64,000 bases of DNA from Pseudopithomyces maydicus (Eukaryota; Ascomycota; Dothideomycetes; Pleosporales; Didymosphaeriaceae): NCBI GenBank assembly GCA_026873275.1, contig JANTUC010000001.1, forward strand, positions 1,860,001 through 1,924,000, given 5' to 3'. Under the pieces are notes generated by a model. The model made no database searches. It worked only from the letters and a program-made list of their open reading frames with translations, and was not told the DNA's origin. Both the position numbers and the translations under genes were made by a program. Shown one piece after another: positions 33,136 through 44,017 of the stretch. Within the stretch, counting starts at the first letter, position 1, and every line of letters begins with the position of its first letter.

Positions 33136-34762
33136 ATGCCTTCTTTGGGGTTCCTGAAGAAAAAGAAGACGCGGGACTCGACCGACTCGCCCACCTCGCC
33201 CGTCAAGGACACGGGCTCGCCCATCTTCCCCACCTCGTCCAAGACCCAGCGCGCCTCCGTCGTGAGCAAGGCCTCCACCAAGACGAACCCGGACGCCCAG
33301 GCCTCGCAGTCTTCCCAGCAGCAGGCCTCGCAGCAGCAGCAGCAGCAGCCCCAGCAGAGCCCGCCCGCGTCATCGTCCGCCCCGTCCCACAAGCCCGCCG
33401 ACTCGATGAACACGCAGCAGCCCTACGCCAGTCCCCAGGCCTCTCCCGACCCCTACCAGAACCAGCAGTCCTCCTCCCACAACGTGCCTTCCATCCAGAA
33501 CCTAATACACCCCACCAGCTCCAATGCCCAGGCCCAGAGCTTCCAGCCGCAGCAGCAGCAAGCGCAGCAGCAGCAGTCGCAGCAGTCCGCCAAGCCCGCC
33601 AATGGCGGCGTGCACATCGCCCAACCTCAGGCCACGCCGCGGGTGACCAAGGGCAAGTACACATTGCAGGACTTTGCCATCCAGCGCACCCTCGGCACCG
33701 GCAGCTTCGGCCGCGTCCACCTCGTGCAGTCCAAGCACAACCAGCGCTTCTATGCCGTCAAGGTGCTCAAGAAGGCTCAGGTCGTCAAGATGAAGCAGGT
33801 CGAACACACCAACGACGAGCGCCGCATGCTGCAGCAGGTCAAGCACCCATTTTTGATCACCCTGTGGGGCACCTTCCAGGACTCAAAGAACCTCTACATG
33901 GTCATGGACTTTGTCGAGGGCGGCGAGCTGTTCAGCTTGCTCAGGAAGTCGCAGGTAAGCTCGGCATCCTCGTCTCCACTTTCGTGCTGACCATTGCAGC
34001 GTTTTCCCAATCCGGTCGCCAAATTCTATGCAGCCGAAGTCACCCTGGCTCTGGATTATCTGCATGCCCAAAACATCATTTACCGCGACCTCAAGCCCGA
34101 AAACCTGCTGCTCGACCGACACGGCCACTTGAAGATTACCGATTTCGGTTTTGCGAAAGAGGTGCCCGACATCACCTGGACCCTTTGTGGTACGCCTGAC
34201 TATCTCGCACCCGAAGTGGTGGCTTCAAAGGGATACAACAAATCGGTAGATTGGTGCGTTCTTTGTCCCTCCGTTTGCTCGCTCAATGCGCGACTAACCG
34301 CAACAAAGGTGGTCTCTTGGCATCCTCATATTTGAAATGCTCTGCGGGTTTACGCCCTTCTGGGATGGAGGTTCACCCATGAAGATCTACGAAAACATCC
34401 TCAAAGGCCGGGTGAAATACCCGCCGTATATCCACCCCGATGCCCAGGATCTGTTGCAGAAGCTCATCACGCCCGACCTGACCAAGCGTCTGGGCAATCT
34501 CCACGGGGGTAGCAAAGATGTCATGAACCATCCTTGGTTTGCCGAAGTCACCTGGGAAAGACTGCAGAAGAAGGATATCGATGCGCCCTACGTGCCGCCG
34601 GTGCGAGCTGGCGTCGGTGATGCCAGCCAGTTTGACAAGTATCCGGAAGAGACAGAAGCGTACGGACAAACAGGAGACGACCCGTGAGTTGCTTCTTTTT
34701 AACTGACCGCTACCTCCGCTGACATGACTCTTAGACACGGTCACCTGTTCCCCGACTTTTAA
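33136..34762 (+). CDS. pkaC: cAMP-dependent protein kinase catalytic subunit
   Basis: Four exons: 33136-33954, 34000-34253, 34309-34683 and 34735-34762, all in phase, 491 aa. Residues 1-165 are Ser/Pro/Gln-rich with polyQ tracts, as usual for filamentous-fungal PkaC1. The kinase domain follows: P-loop GTGSFGRV, catalytic Lys in FYAVKVLKK, YRDLKPEN (the YRD form typical of AGC kinases), DFGFAKEV, activation-loop TWTLCGTPDYLAPE and WSLGILIFEML. The AGC C-tail is complete and the protein ends GHLFPDF. It is freed from the regulatory subunit by cAMP and phosphorylates targets controlling growth, morphogenesis, nutrient response and, in pathogens, virulence-related development. All catalytic residues are present. 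Confidence 0.95.
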
Positions 34763-36366
34763 ATCACGGCTTCGGCCACTTCCTCACCCAGCCTATCCAT
34801 GCGCGGAACCGATCCGCTGCCCGCTATCGGACCTGATTCTCGAATGCAACTTTCAGCTGCCACGGCCTCGAGCTTATGTACCTGCCATGCAAGATGCTTC
34901 ACGAAACAAAAAACCAAAACCTCTGACCAGGTCCAATGTATTCTTTCCCTGTCTACCTCTGATGCTCATTTTCCTTGCTTTTGCTCCAGTGACGAGGCCT
35001 TCGGCCCGATTCTATTCTTATTGCGCCGTGACGAAGGCTACGGCGGCGCTTTGATGGGATGCAGTTCAGTCCTTGGTTCGGGCTCGTGCTTTTTGCTGCT
35101 GTATGTGTGTGTTTGAGAAGTTTTTGTGTCCTTTTTGCCCCGGTTCGATTCATGCAAAAGGGCAAATGAAGGTGCGGGATGGGAAGGGACTTTGGTTTCT
35201 GTTAACTAGTGTTTGGCACTAGTCATATGCGCGGCGATTAACTGGGTGAACTGTTGGATTGGCATTGGCCTGCCAAGTATTCAAAATTATTCAATGGCTG
35301 AGCCTGGGACGTTTTAACTTGGTGGTGGTGGTGGTGGGGGTGGGACTGTTGTCGAACAGGGACAAAAATGTAAAACTTTTGTCTGTACGCTGAGATGGTT
35401 TTGCAGGTATGGAAATCATCATTATCTTGAGTTGATCGTTTTGGTGTTGACCTCTAGTCGCTGCTTTGGAATGCTCCATGTGTCGTGATTGAAGCTTCTT
35501 TGCACAGTTGATGTGATGAATGTTAGAAAGGGATTTGTCAACCTTACCCAGTCTTCCCTATCTTATCATGTGTAGTCTAACGGCGCGCGGTGAAATATCT
35601 TTGCCTGAGGTCGAGTTTCCCCGAATCGTTTCCTCTTCCCCCAGGTGGCCCCTTGCAACAGTAAGATGAATACACACACAAAATCCAGAAGCATGAACAA
35701 CCTACTAAATACAGCCACCCAGCATAGCATAAACAACCGCCCAGCCCGACGAAAAGCCGTCGCCACGTTCGCAATCCCTTGGTCCCCAGCCCCAGCCACG
35801 ATACACACACACGCACATGTGTCGTCGGAAAAACTCCAGTCGAACGTCGACGGGACGAGGATGTGTACATGCAATAGTCCAACGCCCGGGCACACCTGCG
35901 CTCTTGGGTCTAGGATATCCATACATGTGACGCGCGGATCATCTTCCATTCGCTCCCGTTTCGGCACGCTAGCTCGTTGCGAGATGGAGCTTGTCGAACG
36001 GGGCATTTCTCCGCGTCGGGTTCATGCGTCGTGCGCTGGGGGGCGCCCACGTTTGGGGCGCGAGGGAGCGTTATTCGTTGCGCGAGGGGGCGGTTCAGGC
36101 ACGCGGCGCCTTGCTCGGCCGTGTACGGTAGCTAGCTGCGTAGCGTAGGCTGGTACCTGACAGGTGTGGGTAGGGGTGCACCTACGTATGTCCAATGTCT
36201 ATCCTGGGTATGTAGATAGCGATCTTCGTTCGGGGGAGCAGCTTGCGGGGTTGCGTGTACGTGGGTGTATATAAAGGTGGATTCGCGCGCTGTGGGTGAT
36301 GGGCTGCGCGACAAGTCATACATCCATACGCCTACTACATACACAATCATCCAGCTCGGCGTCGAG
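34763..36366. other. Intergenic, PKA 3' UTR and phosphodiesterase-like promoter
   Basis: About 1.6 kb. A GGTGGTGGT tract lies at about 35323-35341 and CACACA/ACGCACATGTG stretches near 35800-35820. Open frames at 34799-35116 and 35566-36148 lack domains. The right end holds the TATA box of the next gene. Confidence 0.45.
36268..36275 (+). promoter_or_regulatory. TATA box of the secreted phosphodiesterase-like gene
   Basis: TATATAAA, 92 nt before the ATG at 36367. Sequence and spacing fit a strong core promoter. Confidence 0.55.
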
Positions 36367-37887
36367 ATGGTTCTTTCCACAACATCTTTTGGCTTGCTTA
36401 GCCTTGTACCTGGGGCTCTCGCAGCCGCGACGACGGGTACCTTCGATGTGCTCACGCTGAACGTAGCGGGTCTTCCCGCCTTCTTGAACGGCAACGATGT
36501 GCCGGGGGACAAGACGGAGAACACGGCTAGCATTGGGAAGCTCTTCGCCAAGTACGGCACCGATATCATCCATGTGCAGGAGGACTTCAACTACCACGCT
36601 ACGCTGTATGCGAATGATAATCATCCGCAGAGGACGGCGACGAGTGGTGGGGTGCCGTTTGGGTCGGGGCTGAATACGTTGTCGAATTTCCCGTGGGTGG
36701 ACTTTGAGAGGGTGAAGTGGGAGGAGTGTAGTAAGTGGATACAGGTTGTGAATCTGAGGACTGTGATTACTGACCGATTTCACCTTTTAGGCAATGCAAG
36801 TGGTGCCGATTGCCTCACGCCCAAGGGGTTCACATTCATGCGTGCCAAGGTCAGTGAAGGAGTATGGGTAGACTTGTACAACTTGCACGCAGATGCTGGG
36901 TAAGTAACATGTATATCTCAAACGGATATATAGTCATACCCCCTACTAACCACCTCCAGCACCGAAACCCAGGACAACACTGCCCGCGCAGCCAGCCTCC
37001 GCCAAGTATCCAACCACATCACCACCTACTCCGCCGGAAACTCCGTCCTCGTCTTCGGCGACACAAACTCGCGCTACACCCGCTCTGACGACATCCCCCG
37101 CATCTTCACCACCGACAATGGCATGACCGATGCCTGGGTGCAGCTCGCCAAGGGGGCGTTGCACCCGCCGCTGGCAGCGATGCCATCACCTGCACCAACC
37201 CCTCGCCCACCACAGCGTGCGAGATCGTGGACAAGGTGTGGTACCGGGGGTCGCCATCGCTGAAGCTGGTTGCAACCAAGTTCCAGTATGCGGGAAGTCA
37301 GTATCTGCAGGCTGATGGGAACATCCTGAGTGATCATGATCCGGTGCTTGTGGACTTTCAGTGGACCGCGAGTGATGCGTTGAGGGTGTCTGATCCGTTT
37401 GGTGGAGACTTTGGTACTTTCTACAATGATGTTTCGACTGTGAGTAGCCCCCTTTCCACCACCGTTCACAGCATACATCTATATATATCTATCTTTGATA
37501 CTAACCCACGCCCCAGCTTTCCGGCGTAAATTCTCCCAAGGCAACATCCATCACCCTCCGCGGCGCCGACCGCCTCGACGCCGTGTCCCTCACGCTCGCC
37601 TCCGGCCAGACATTCACCCACGGCGGCACAGGGGCACGGCTTACACGCTGAAGCTGAACTCGGGCGAGAGCTTTACCAGCGCGACGATTTGCCAGGGGCA
37701 GAAGAATAACCAGACAAGAGTGTTTTACATGCAGGTTACGACCAGTGCGGGGAGGACGGTGGCAGCGGGAGTGAAGACCAGTGATTGTGTGACGAGGACG
37801 GCGGAGAGCGGGTGGGGGATTGTTGGGTTCACGGGGAGGTCTGGGGATGAGGTTGATAGGGTGGCGCTTGTTTATGGAAAGTTGTAG
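36367..37887 (+). CDS. Secreted endonuclease/exonuclease/phosphatase-fold protein, two frameshifts
   Basis: Four exons, 36367-36730, 36791-36899, 36960-37439 and 37517-37887, with exact splice phases. A signal peptide (about residues 1-20, ending GALAA) precedes the EEP fold: FDVLTLNVAGLP, DIIHVQEDFNYH (catalytic Glu), VFGDTNSRY (Asp/Asn motif) and ILSDHDPVLVDF (terminal Asp-His). The C-terminal part (about 120 aa) has a jacalin-like beta-rich look (SITLRGADRLDAVSLTLASG, then GRSGDEVDRVALVYG). Such secreted fungal proteins are related to sphingomyelinase and inositol-phosphate phosphatase groups; the substrate is unknown. The frame breaks twice, at a GGGGG run (37152-37156) and a GGGG run (37631-37634). 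Each break equals one missing base and conserved sequence continues on both sides. Either a young pseudogene or sequencing error; the latter is favoured because neighbours show the same pattern. Confidence 0.7.
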
Positions 37888-38486
37888 TTATGTGTGTAGG
37901 TTGGTGGTTGAGTTATGTTTAATGAAAGATGATAAGAGACCTGCAGTTATTTAAGCGGTGATTCAAATTTGAATAGTGATCTAATCTGAAGGGTGGTCGT
38001 CCACGATGTTGGTGGTGGCTGCGACCGAGCCAGTTCTCGCCATGCGTTCGGTCGAAACGAAACCCGAGAAGTTTTACCATTTCGGCCCTAGCCACAGCTT
38101 TTCAAATACTCTCCAGGACGAACGTGTGGGTTACTGATCCGAATAAGCTTTGTCAAAAGTCATCAAAGAGCACATCCGACTGCTGAAGTATATAAGCACT
38201 AACCCGCAACCGTTGAAGCATCTCAGCCTCACCAGTCTTGCTGACGCTTGGCCGTTCCTTCCTCTCATTCGTAGTACCGTAAAGCGAGCTCCCTACTTCA
38301 GCCTCATCACTTACAAATATCGGTATTTTTGACATCGTCGCCACGTTCAAAGATACATGTGTCTGGAACGTGCCAAGGATCCATCCATTAAGACCACCCC
38401 TTTGCCCAAAATGTACATACAAATCCGTATCCATAGAATTGTTTAATCTCCTTTCTCTCTATTCTTTATCGTAGCACATGCATATA
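37888..38486. other. Intergenic spacer
   Basis: About 600 bp between two plus-strand genes; AT-leaning. It should hold the 3' end of the first and the promoter of the second. No gene seen. Confidence 0.45.
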
Positions 38487-39763
38487 ATGTCCCACTCCCG
38501 TTCCCCCTCTCTTAACACGCGCGTCTCCCGCTTCCGCGACGGTTACGACTACGACGAATCCCTCGCCTCAACAGAGCACTTCCTCCGCCCTCGTCGAGAC
38601 TCCTCCCCACCATCTAAATCCCCCTCCCCCTCCTCATCTTCATCCCAAATCCGCACCTCCTACTTCAAAGAACACACCACCAGCCCCGCCCTAGGAACCA
38701 CCCTCTTCAGCGCAGACCACCACATGGGCCCTCACAGCGACATCGACCTCTCCCGCCCAGAAACCCACTACGACCCACACTCCCAACGCGACACCGCGGC
38801 TCTCCTTCCCCCTCAATTCATATCGAGCACCCCCGCGGACGCTCCCGCTCCAGGGACGCAGAACCCCACAGTGACGAAGAGCGCCTCCTCCAGCAGGCCC
38901 GCAAGCACGCAGACGCCCACGTCGACGCGTACGTCCAGCAGCAGCGCCGCAAAGAAGCCGCCACCCACCGGGGCCCCCTATGCAACTCAGCTCGTCCCGA
39001 GGGTTCTACATCGCACGGTTGGTGCTGAGGATCTTGTCGTTTGCGACGAGCGTGGCCATCGTGGGGGTGTTGCTGGATGGGCTGAGTACGTATGGGAAGA
39101 CGAGGGGGTGAAGCAGGCGTTTAGGAACGGGGATGGGGGCGGGATTATGGATGTTTGGCCCGAGGTTATGGAGGTGAGGCCGACGGTGTTGATGGTGAGT
39201 GTGGCGGGGGTGGCGGGGTTGTTGAGTTTGGGGTTGAGCTTGGGGAGTGTGGATCAAAGGGTGAGTTTGATATTCCTGTTTTCTTTTCTTCTTGGTTTGG
39301 GGGGCTTTTTATTTTGAGACGAGGGAGGAAGGGGGAGATGTGTTTTTGGAGTGGGCATTGTGTGTGCTGACTAAGTGAAATAGGTACGACGCATGACGAA
39401 GACGGGGAATGTGGCGACGATTGTCATATCGTTTATTTGCCTGGTATTGTGGGTGGCGACGACGGCGTACTATGCTTCTTGGGATACGAAGGAGACGCAT
39501 TGGGATCTTATGTCGTGGACGTGCAAGCATGGTAAGGCGGAGGCGAGCTATAATCATGTGAATTATGGGGAGATTTGCACCGAGATGGTGAGTGTTCTGC
39601 CAGCGTCTCTTAAATAGGCCTTCTAGACTGACGGTTGGGCTAGCGATTTGCATTTTGGGCGGCGGTTGGATTAGCGGTGTTGGAGTTTGTCAACCTGGTA
39701 GTTTTTGTGGTATGGTATGTTAGGACTAGGACGGCGCGCAGGTATGCAAAACTCGATGGATGA
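38487..39763 (+). CDS. Four-TM membrane protein, three frameshifts
   Basis: Three exons (38487-39260, 39384-39587, 39644-39763) with phase-0 introns. The start could also be the ATG at 38478. The N-terminal half is Ser/Pro-rich and disordered, then a charged helical stretch (DEERLLQQARKHADAH), followed by four hydrophobic segments: RILSFATSVAIVGVLLDG, TVLMVSVAGVAGLLSLGL, ATIVISFICLVLWVATTAYY and FAFWAAVGLAVLEFVNLVVF. This resembles the layout of fungal MARVEL-like or uncharacterised membrane proteins. No single frame covers it: coding potential moves at about 38808-38834, at 38970-38978 (GGGGCCCCC) and at 39104-39108 (GGGGG). Each shift equals one missing base in a G or C run, and the three together restore the original frame. 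Function unknown. Confidence 0.6.
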
Positions 39764-40298
39764 GGAACCTTCAGGGAAACGGTGAAAGCGAGTGTACGTC
39801 AAAGCTCGAGGGTATAATAAGTATTTTTAACGCCATTCATTCGTCCAAATTTATTGATAACTTTGGTCTTCGTGAAGGGCCTCGTTAGCAACCAACCAAA
39901 ACAATGAGATTCAATAGTGCAAGATATAATTCGGTAGTACTTATAAGATAATCTCTGCCCTACTCATTGATATACAAAAACCAACCAAACTGATGTACAT
40001 AGTATCCCTTTTCACTTCGAAGAGTAGACTGCCAGCCCAATCGGCTCGAAAGGATCGCAATATAGTTATAGGCAAAAAGGTCTTCCCACACTTGAACATA
40101 CATGTAAATTAACAATCCACTATTTTTCTCCGTTGTGATAAAGCGATTCTAGACTAGAGGTCGTGTCGAGCAAAGGCAAACACGGCAGCAGCCGGACGCA
40201 CGACACGCAATCGCAAGAAGGAGGGTATCGAGGTGCAAGGCAGTGGAGAGGACGACAGTGTACATGAGACGGATCGCCACTGTGACGACGAGGCGCTA
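39764..40298. other. Intergenic spacer
   Basis: AT-rich 3' flank of the membrane-protein gene. No gene, repeat or RNA recognised. Confidence 0.45.
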
Positions 40299-40930
40299 CT
40301 AGGCAATAGTGCCGATAGCGATTACCACAGCGAATACGCCGACGCGACGGTGCCCGTTGCCAACGGCAAGACTAGATTCACCACGATCCGCATCCAGCCA
40401 CGCTTGTCTCTCGAGGACCATATTATTGCCCTCCGCCGACCGCAGTTTGGGCCGGGATGCGAGGATGGCCTCGGGCACGCGGAGCCGCTGGGTAAGGGCA
40501 GTAGCCCACTTTGGCTCGTCTTCAGCAGAGGCGATGTTACCAGCGATCTGTGCAAAGCATTAGGCGCAGAACGAGGAACTAAAAGGCAATGGGTATGAGT
40601 CATACCTCGCGAATTTGTCGTTTAAGCAACGTATACTGTGCGCGTTCGCAGCCGTCATTGTCCTCCTCCTCCGCTGATCTGTTAGCTCCCGCCATCCTAT
40701 TCTCCTTATCCGTCGGATCCAAGAAGGAGTCGGGAAGATACTCCTATTATCTTAAGAAGTTTCTATCAGTTAGTTACTCCTCCCAAAATAAAGGATACTC
40801 AATAATATCAATGTTACTGAGGGCTTCCAACGCAGGGTAGACCTGCCAGAAGGTCATGGTGTAATACCCTCGATATCTGTCGGCACCCAGGACCGAAGGG
40901 CTATTTCGTACGTCTATACATGGTCAGTAA
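40299..40930 (-). CDS. Uncertain minus-strand gene or gene remnant
   Basis: Three minus-strand segments read like real protein. Segment 1 (about 40930-40785) encodes RYRGYYTMTFWQVYPALEA. Segment 2 (about 40750-40610) encodes LPDSFLDPTDKENRMAG and AQYTLLKRQIRE. Segment 3, after a well-formed 58-nt intron (GTATGA..CTAATGCTTTGCACAG), encodes IAGNIASAEDEPKWATALTQ and runs to a stop at 40299. The segment 1/2 junction has no acceptable intron (only about 34 nt with mismatched phase) and no start codon was found, so the 5' part may be damaged or mis-sequenced. I do not recognise the family. The plus-strand frame at 40233-40598 is considered its shadow. Confidence 0.35.
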
Positions 40931-41015
40931 AATCTTAGTCAAATTTTGAAAACATCATTTGCTTGCGAGATATCAGGCAATATTGCAGTTGGTCCGGATT
41001 TGTTCAATTTCATAT

Positions 41016-42719
41016 CTAATCGCTATCATTCTCATCCTCATCCGATGGCACATACTCAGACACATTGCCTTCATCATAATCTGCCTCTTCTTCCTCTTCT
41101 TCCTCTTCTTCTTCCTTTACCTCTTTACCTCCTCCTTGAGGCTCCTCTTCCGGGAAGTCTTCTTCTCCCTGAGGGTGCTCCGGGAACTCCTCTATTCCCT
41201 CTTCTACGGCCTCTCCTTGAGGCTCCTCTTCCAGGAAGTCTCCTTCTTCTTCGTCCTCTAGGAGACTAATGTCTACGTCACTAGAAGGCGAATGAGAAGG
41301 CGATTCTCCCTGAGGTTGCTCCTGGGCCTCCTCTTCCGGGAAGTCTTCTTCTTCCTCGGCCTCTAGGAGACTAATGTCTACATCACTAGAAGGCGAATGA
41401 GAATTCGATTCTTCCTGGGAGTCTTCTTCTCCCTGAGGTTCCTCCTGGGCCTCCTCCGCCCTCGCACGCCTCTCTCGGACAACATCGACACGAACCTCGG
41501 ACACCAAGGAATCTGTAGTTTCACAACAGTGAAAAGCGCAACTAGAAGGCTGCTTACTAGAACATTTACAATCCTTTTCTCCAATTATGCCACTCATTTC
41601 AAGGGCAATTTCATGGTCGAAAACAGGCCCTACTGCCTTGAAAATGCTCCTCAGTAAGCGTTGAAAGATCGGTCCATGCCCCGAGAACCGACTTTCACAT
41701 CGACATTGCCAGGTGCCCTCGTGTTTGTTGTAGATAGTTGCGCTATCGAAAAGATCAAAACAACGGGCGCTCGTGTACTCGCAAAGAGCATCTTTGTCCG
41801 CCATTTTCTTCTCTGAGATACATGGCTTCCCGTTGCAGAAAAAGGTACCGATGAATGCATGGACCATCTCGTGCAGAATTGTAGTGATAATCATTTCATC
41901 AGAATGATCACTGTCCAGATGATTGATCCAGTACAAGCGAATTAATTTCGGCAGGTGGCTCCGAGTATCGTAATGCGTGACTCCTAGTTCTGCAGCCTCC
42001 GTGTCCTTCCAGAGATACCTCATATATGAGAGGCTGCCATCGAAGAAGATGTCGTCGAGAGGCCTGCACAGCAAGTGAACTTTGGGGAGATCGGCGGCTT
42101 CACCAGTTTCTCGGACTTTGCACCACTGCGCATATGCCTTCTTGAATGCTAGCAGAGCCTCTAGTTGCCGATGCGTCAGACCCTGCGCGAGCTGCTCCAG
42201 GTAAGCCTCAATCCTCGCAACTTGCTTGCGGTAGTCACAAGAGCGTTTGATATCAATGATCGTCGGCAACTTACCCTCGATCTTTGTGGCTTTCCTGTTA
42301 TGTTCTTCCTTTTTAGCCATGGCCCTTGTCCTTTTGCGGGACAGCGGTTTGAAGAGGACATATTCCTCTTTAGGCGCTGCCGAGTCTTTGCTGCGCAGAT
42401 TCCGCTTCATCGTTGTGGGTCGGTTGTGAAGGCCCGGCTTTTTGAAGCGGAAATCCCACAACTTTGGTGCACACTCAAAGCAAATGCACTTTTCATCAAC
42501 ATTTTCCGGGGTATACCCTTCCGGAAGGTGCTTTGCGAAAGCTTTCGGGAAAAGCGGGTAGTCGAGCTTGATATGATCCCGATCAGACTCCGAGGAGGAA
42601 GAAACCTCTGATGAAGACATTTCAGAGTCAGAAACGTCTTGTGAAGATTGCTCAGATGTAGACACTTCGTTTAAAGACTGTTCAAAGGAAGGACCCTGCT
42701 GTAAAGACTGTTCAGCCAT
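41016..42719 (-). CDS. SprT-like zinc metalloprotease with acidic tail
   Basis: A single exon of 567 aa. The N-terminus is Ser/Glu-rich (SDSEMSSSEVSSSSESD). The SprT-like domain spans about residues 190-360: a conserved core (YMRYLWKDTEA), the zinc site in TTILHEMVHAF, and a third ligand probably in SGHGPIFQRLL. CxC pairs follow (WQCRCES, KDCKCSS). SprT-like proteases include Spartan/Wss1-type enzymes that act on DNA-protein crosslinks, but many fungal members are uncharacterised. The C-terminal 160 residues are extremely Glu-rich and contain a duplicated block (SPSSDVDISLLE occurs twice, 105 bp apart). The upstream region carries a TATA box and an 8-bp tandem repeat (separate entries). Confidence 0.8.
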   Translation of the reverse strand: MAEQSLQQGPSFEQSLNEVSTSEQSSQDVSDSEMSSSEVSSSSESDRDHIKLDYPLFPKAFAKHLPEGYTPENVDEKCICFECAPKLWDFRFKKPGLHNRPTTMKRNLRSKDSAAPKEEYVLFKPLSRKRTRAMAKKEEHNRKATKIEGKLPTIIDIKRSCDYRKQVARIEAYLEQLAQGLTHRQLEALLAFKKAYAQWCKVRETGEAADLPKVHLLCRPLDDIFFDGSLSYMRYLWKDTEAAELGVTHYDTRSHLPKLIRLYWINHLDSDHSDEMIITTILHEMVHAFIGTFFCNGKPCISEKKMADKDALCEYTSARCFDLFDSATIYNKHEGTWQCRCESRFSGHGPIFQRLLRSIFKAVGPVFDHEIALEMSGIIGEKDCKCSSKQPSSCAFHCCETTDSLVSEVRVDVVRERRARAEEAQEEPQGEEDSQEESNSHSPSSDVDISLLEAEEEEDFPEEEAQEQPQGESPSHSPSSDVDISLLEDEEEGDFLEEEPQGEAVEEGIEEFPEHPQGEEDFPEEEPQGGGKEVKEEEEEEEEEEADYDEGNVSEYVPSDEDENDSD

Positions 42720-42722
42720 GAT

Positions 42723-42778
42723 TCTGAGACTCTGAGATTCTGAGATTCTGAGATTCTGAGATTCTGAGATTCTGAGAT
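42723..42778. repeat. Seven tandem TCTGAGAT units in the 5' leader
   Basis: Seven head-to-tail 8-mers (TCTGAGAC once, then TCTGAGAT six times), starting only 3 nt before the SprT-like ATG. On the transcript they read as ATCTCAGA repeats in the 5' UTR. Confidence 0.9.
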
Positions 42779-42850
42779 TCTTGGGAGTATTCTTGAGTCT
42801 TGTTCACTCGCTGGAGTTGCGTGAGAAAAGACAAGTTGTGAATTAAAGGG

Positions 42851-42858
42851 TATTTATA
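42851..42858 (-). promoter_or_regulatory. TATA box of the SprT-like gene
   Basis: TATAAATA on the minus strand, about 135 nt before the ATG at 42719, with the tandem repeat lying between them. Confidence 0.5.
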
Positions 42859-44017
42859 CTAAGTATGAGCACCTCCTTATCAGATGAAAGTTTGGTGCTG
42901 ACATCTGCTCCAGTGCAGTAACATCGGGTGAAAGTAGGCCCACGTGCCAAAGGTGCCACGAGATATATGTAATGTGCTCATACAGTGGTGAGGAAATCAT
43001 TGTGAGATTGGGAAAATTTCACAATGCATTGTGTAGGATGATATAGGTATTCGGATATATCCCCTTCTTATCCGAGAGAAGAAAAGTAGATTCATTTTTA
43101 ACGCAAAAGAGATGGTAAGTATGCGAACTTTGTTATATTCAAACGGCTATTGGCGGAAGAAGGAAAAGATTCGAGCAGATATATATGATGAATATCACAC
43201 ACGACGTGTGTGGTTGCAACGGACGTTTAGTTTTCATATGGACACGAGCTCACTCGTGTTTTTAAGTGAAGCTGACTAGATAAATGCTGATTAACCAGGA
43301 ATACTGATATCAATCAGGAGGTAACAGACAACGCATCTCCAGAACTAATTCATGTGGGCTCATTTTATATCTATCAAAAGGGAAATAGTTAATCTTTAAT
43401 TACATTCGCACCGATTCAGTTGAACTCTTACTAAAATATTGCGTGTTTTAAACATGAAGGCAACACAGTCAAACAGTCTTTGAATTCTTTGAATATCTTC
43501 CTGGGTCAGTCAGATTGCATGTGGAATGAAGACCCCCGTGTCTAAGACTCTCATCTTTGTCTCTCGGGGTAGATCCCTACCATCCACTCTCACGCCAAAT
43601 CTTGCGGGCGATCTCTTCCCTTTCCTCCACTTCTGTTTGCTCGATTATCTCAAAGTCTTTTTTGTGATACTGTAGGGTATGCGTTCTCCTCGCTCCATGA
43701 ACCGCTTTATTTCTGCGATGGTTTGGTTTTTTTGTATTGCGCGGTGTGGCTTTCTGATCGCTCATGTCGAAAAGTTCGATGTTAGATTTTGGCTGGGAAT
43801 CCATGAGTAAAGCGATGCTAGTCCTGCTCATGGACGCAGTGGTCCAAAAGCTCACGTATGCAAATTCCCATTATGTCACAGAAACATTGAATCTCCGTAA
43901 AAACGGAAGATGGAAGTGATGATCCAGCAACAACATTATTCACCAGTATCATCGCTCGGTGTCTAACCGCATCACATCCTTAACCAAGATCCTACCCACA
44001 CGTCTCAACTCCATCAC
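42859..44017. other. AT-rich intergenic region
   Basis: About 1.2 kb, mostly AT-rich. One basic minus-strand open frame (43831-43577, 84 codons from its first ATG) has no domain and is left out as a gene; it is noted among the rejected items. Confidence 0.45.

Noticed and set aside
32679..34199. A 506-codon plus-strand open frame
   Set aside because: It overlaps the PKA gene in another frame, is Ala/Pro/Arg/His-rich and arises from GC-rich codon bias; the kinase frame is unambiguous.
35141..35160. GGTTCGATTC resembling a tRNA T-arm
   Set aside because: The flanking bases do not form a T-stem, and no acceptor, D or anticodon arm can be drawn around it.
36367..39763. Reading the frame breaks as genuine pseudogenes
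   Set aside because: All breaks are single-base losses in G/C runs, with intact motifs, splice sites and promoter elements; genuine decay would be expected to leave other lesions too.
40233..40598. Plus-strand open frame of 121 codons
   Set aside because: It is the complement of a better-supported minus-strand chain with a canonical intron.
43577..43831. Small basic minus-strand open frame (84 codons) ending ARKIWRESGW
   Set aside because: No domain, no promoter element recognised, and it lies in AT-rich DNA; chance cannot be excluded.
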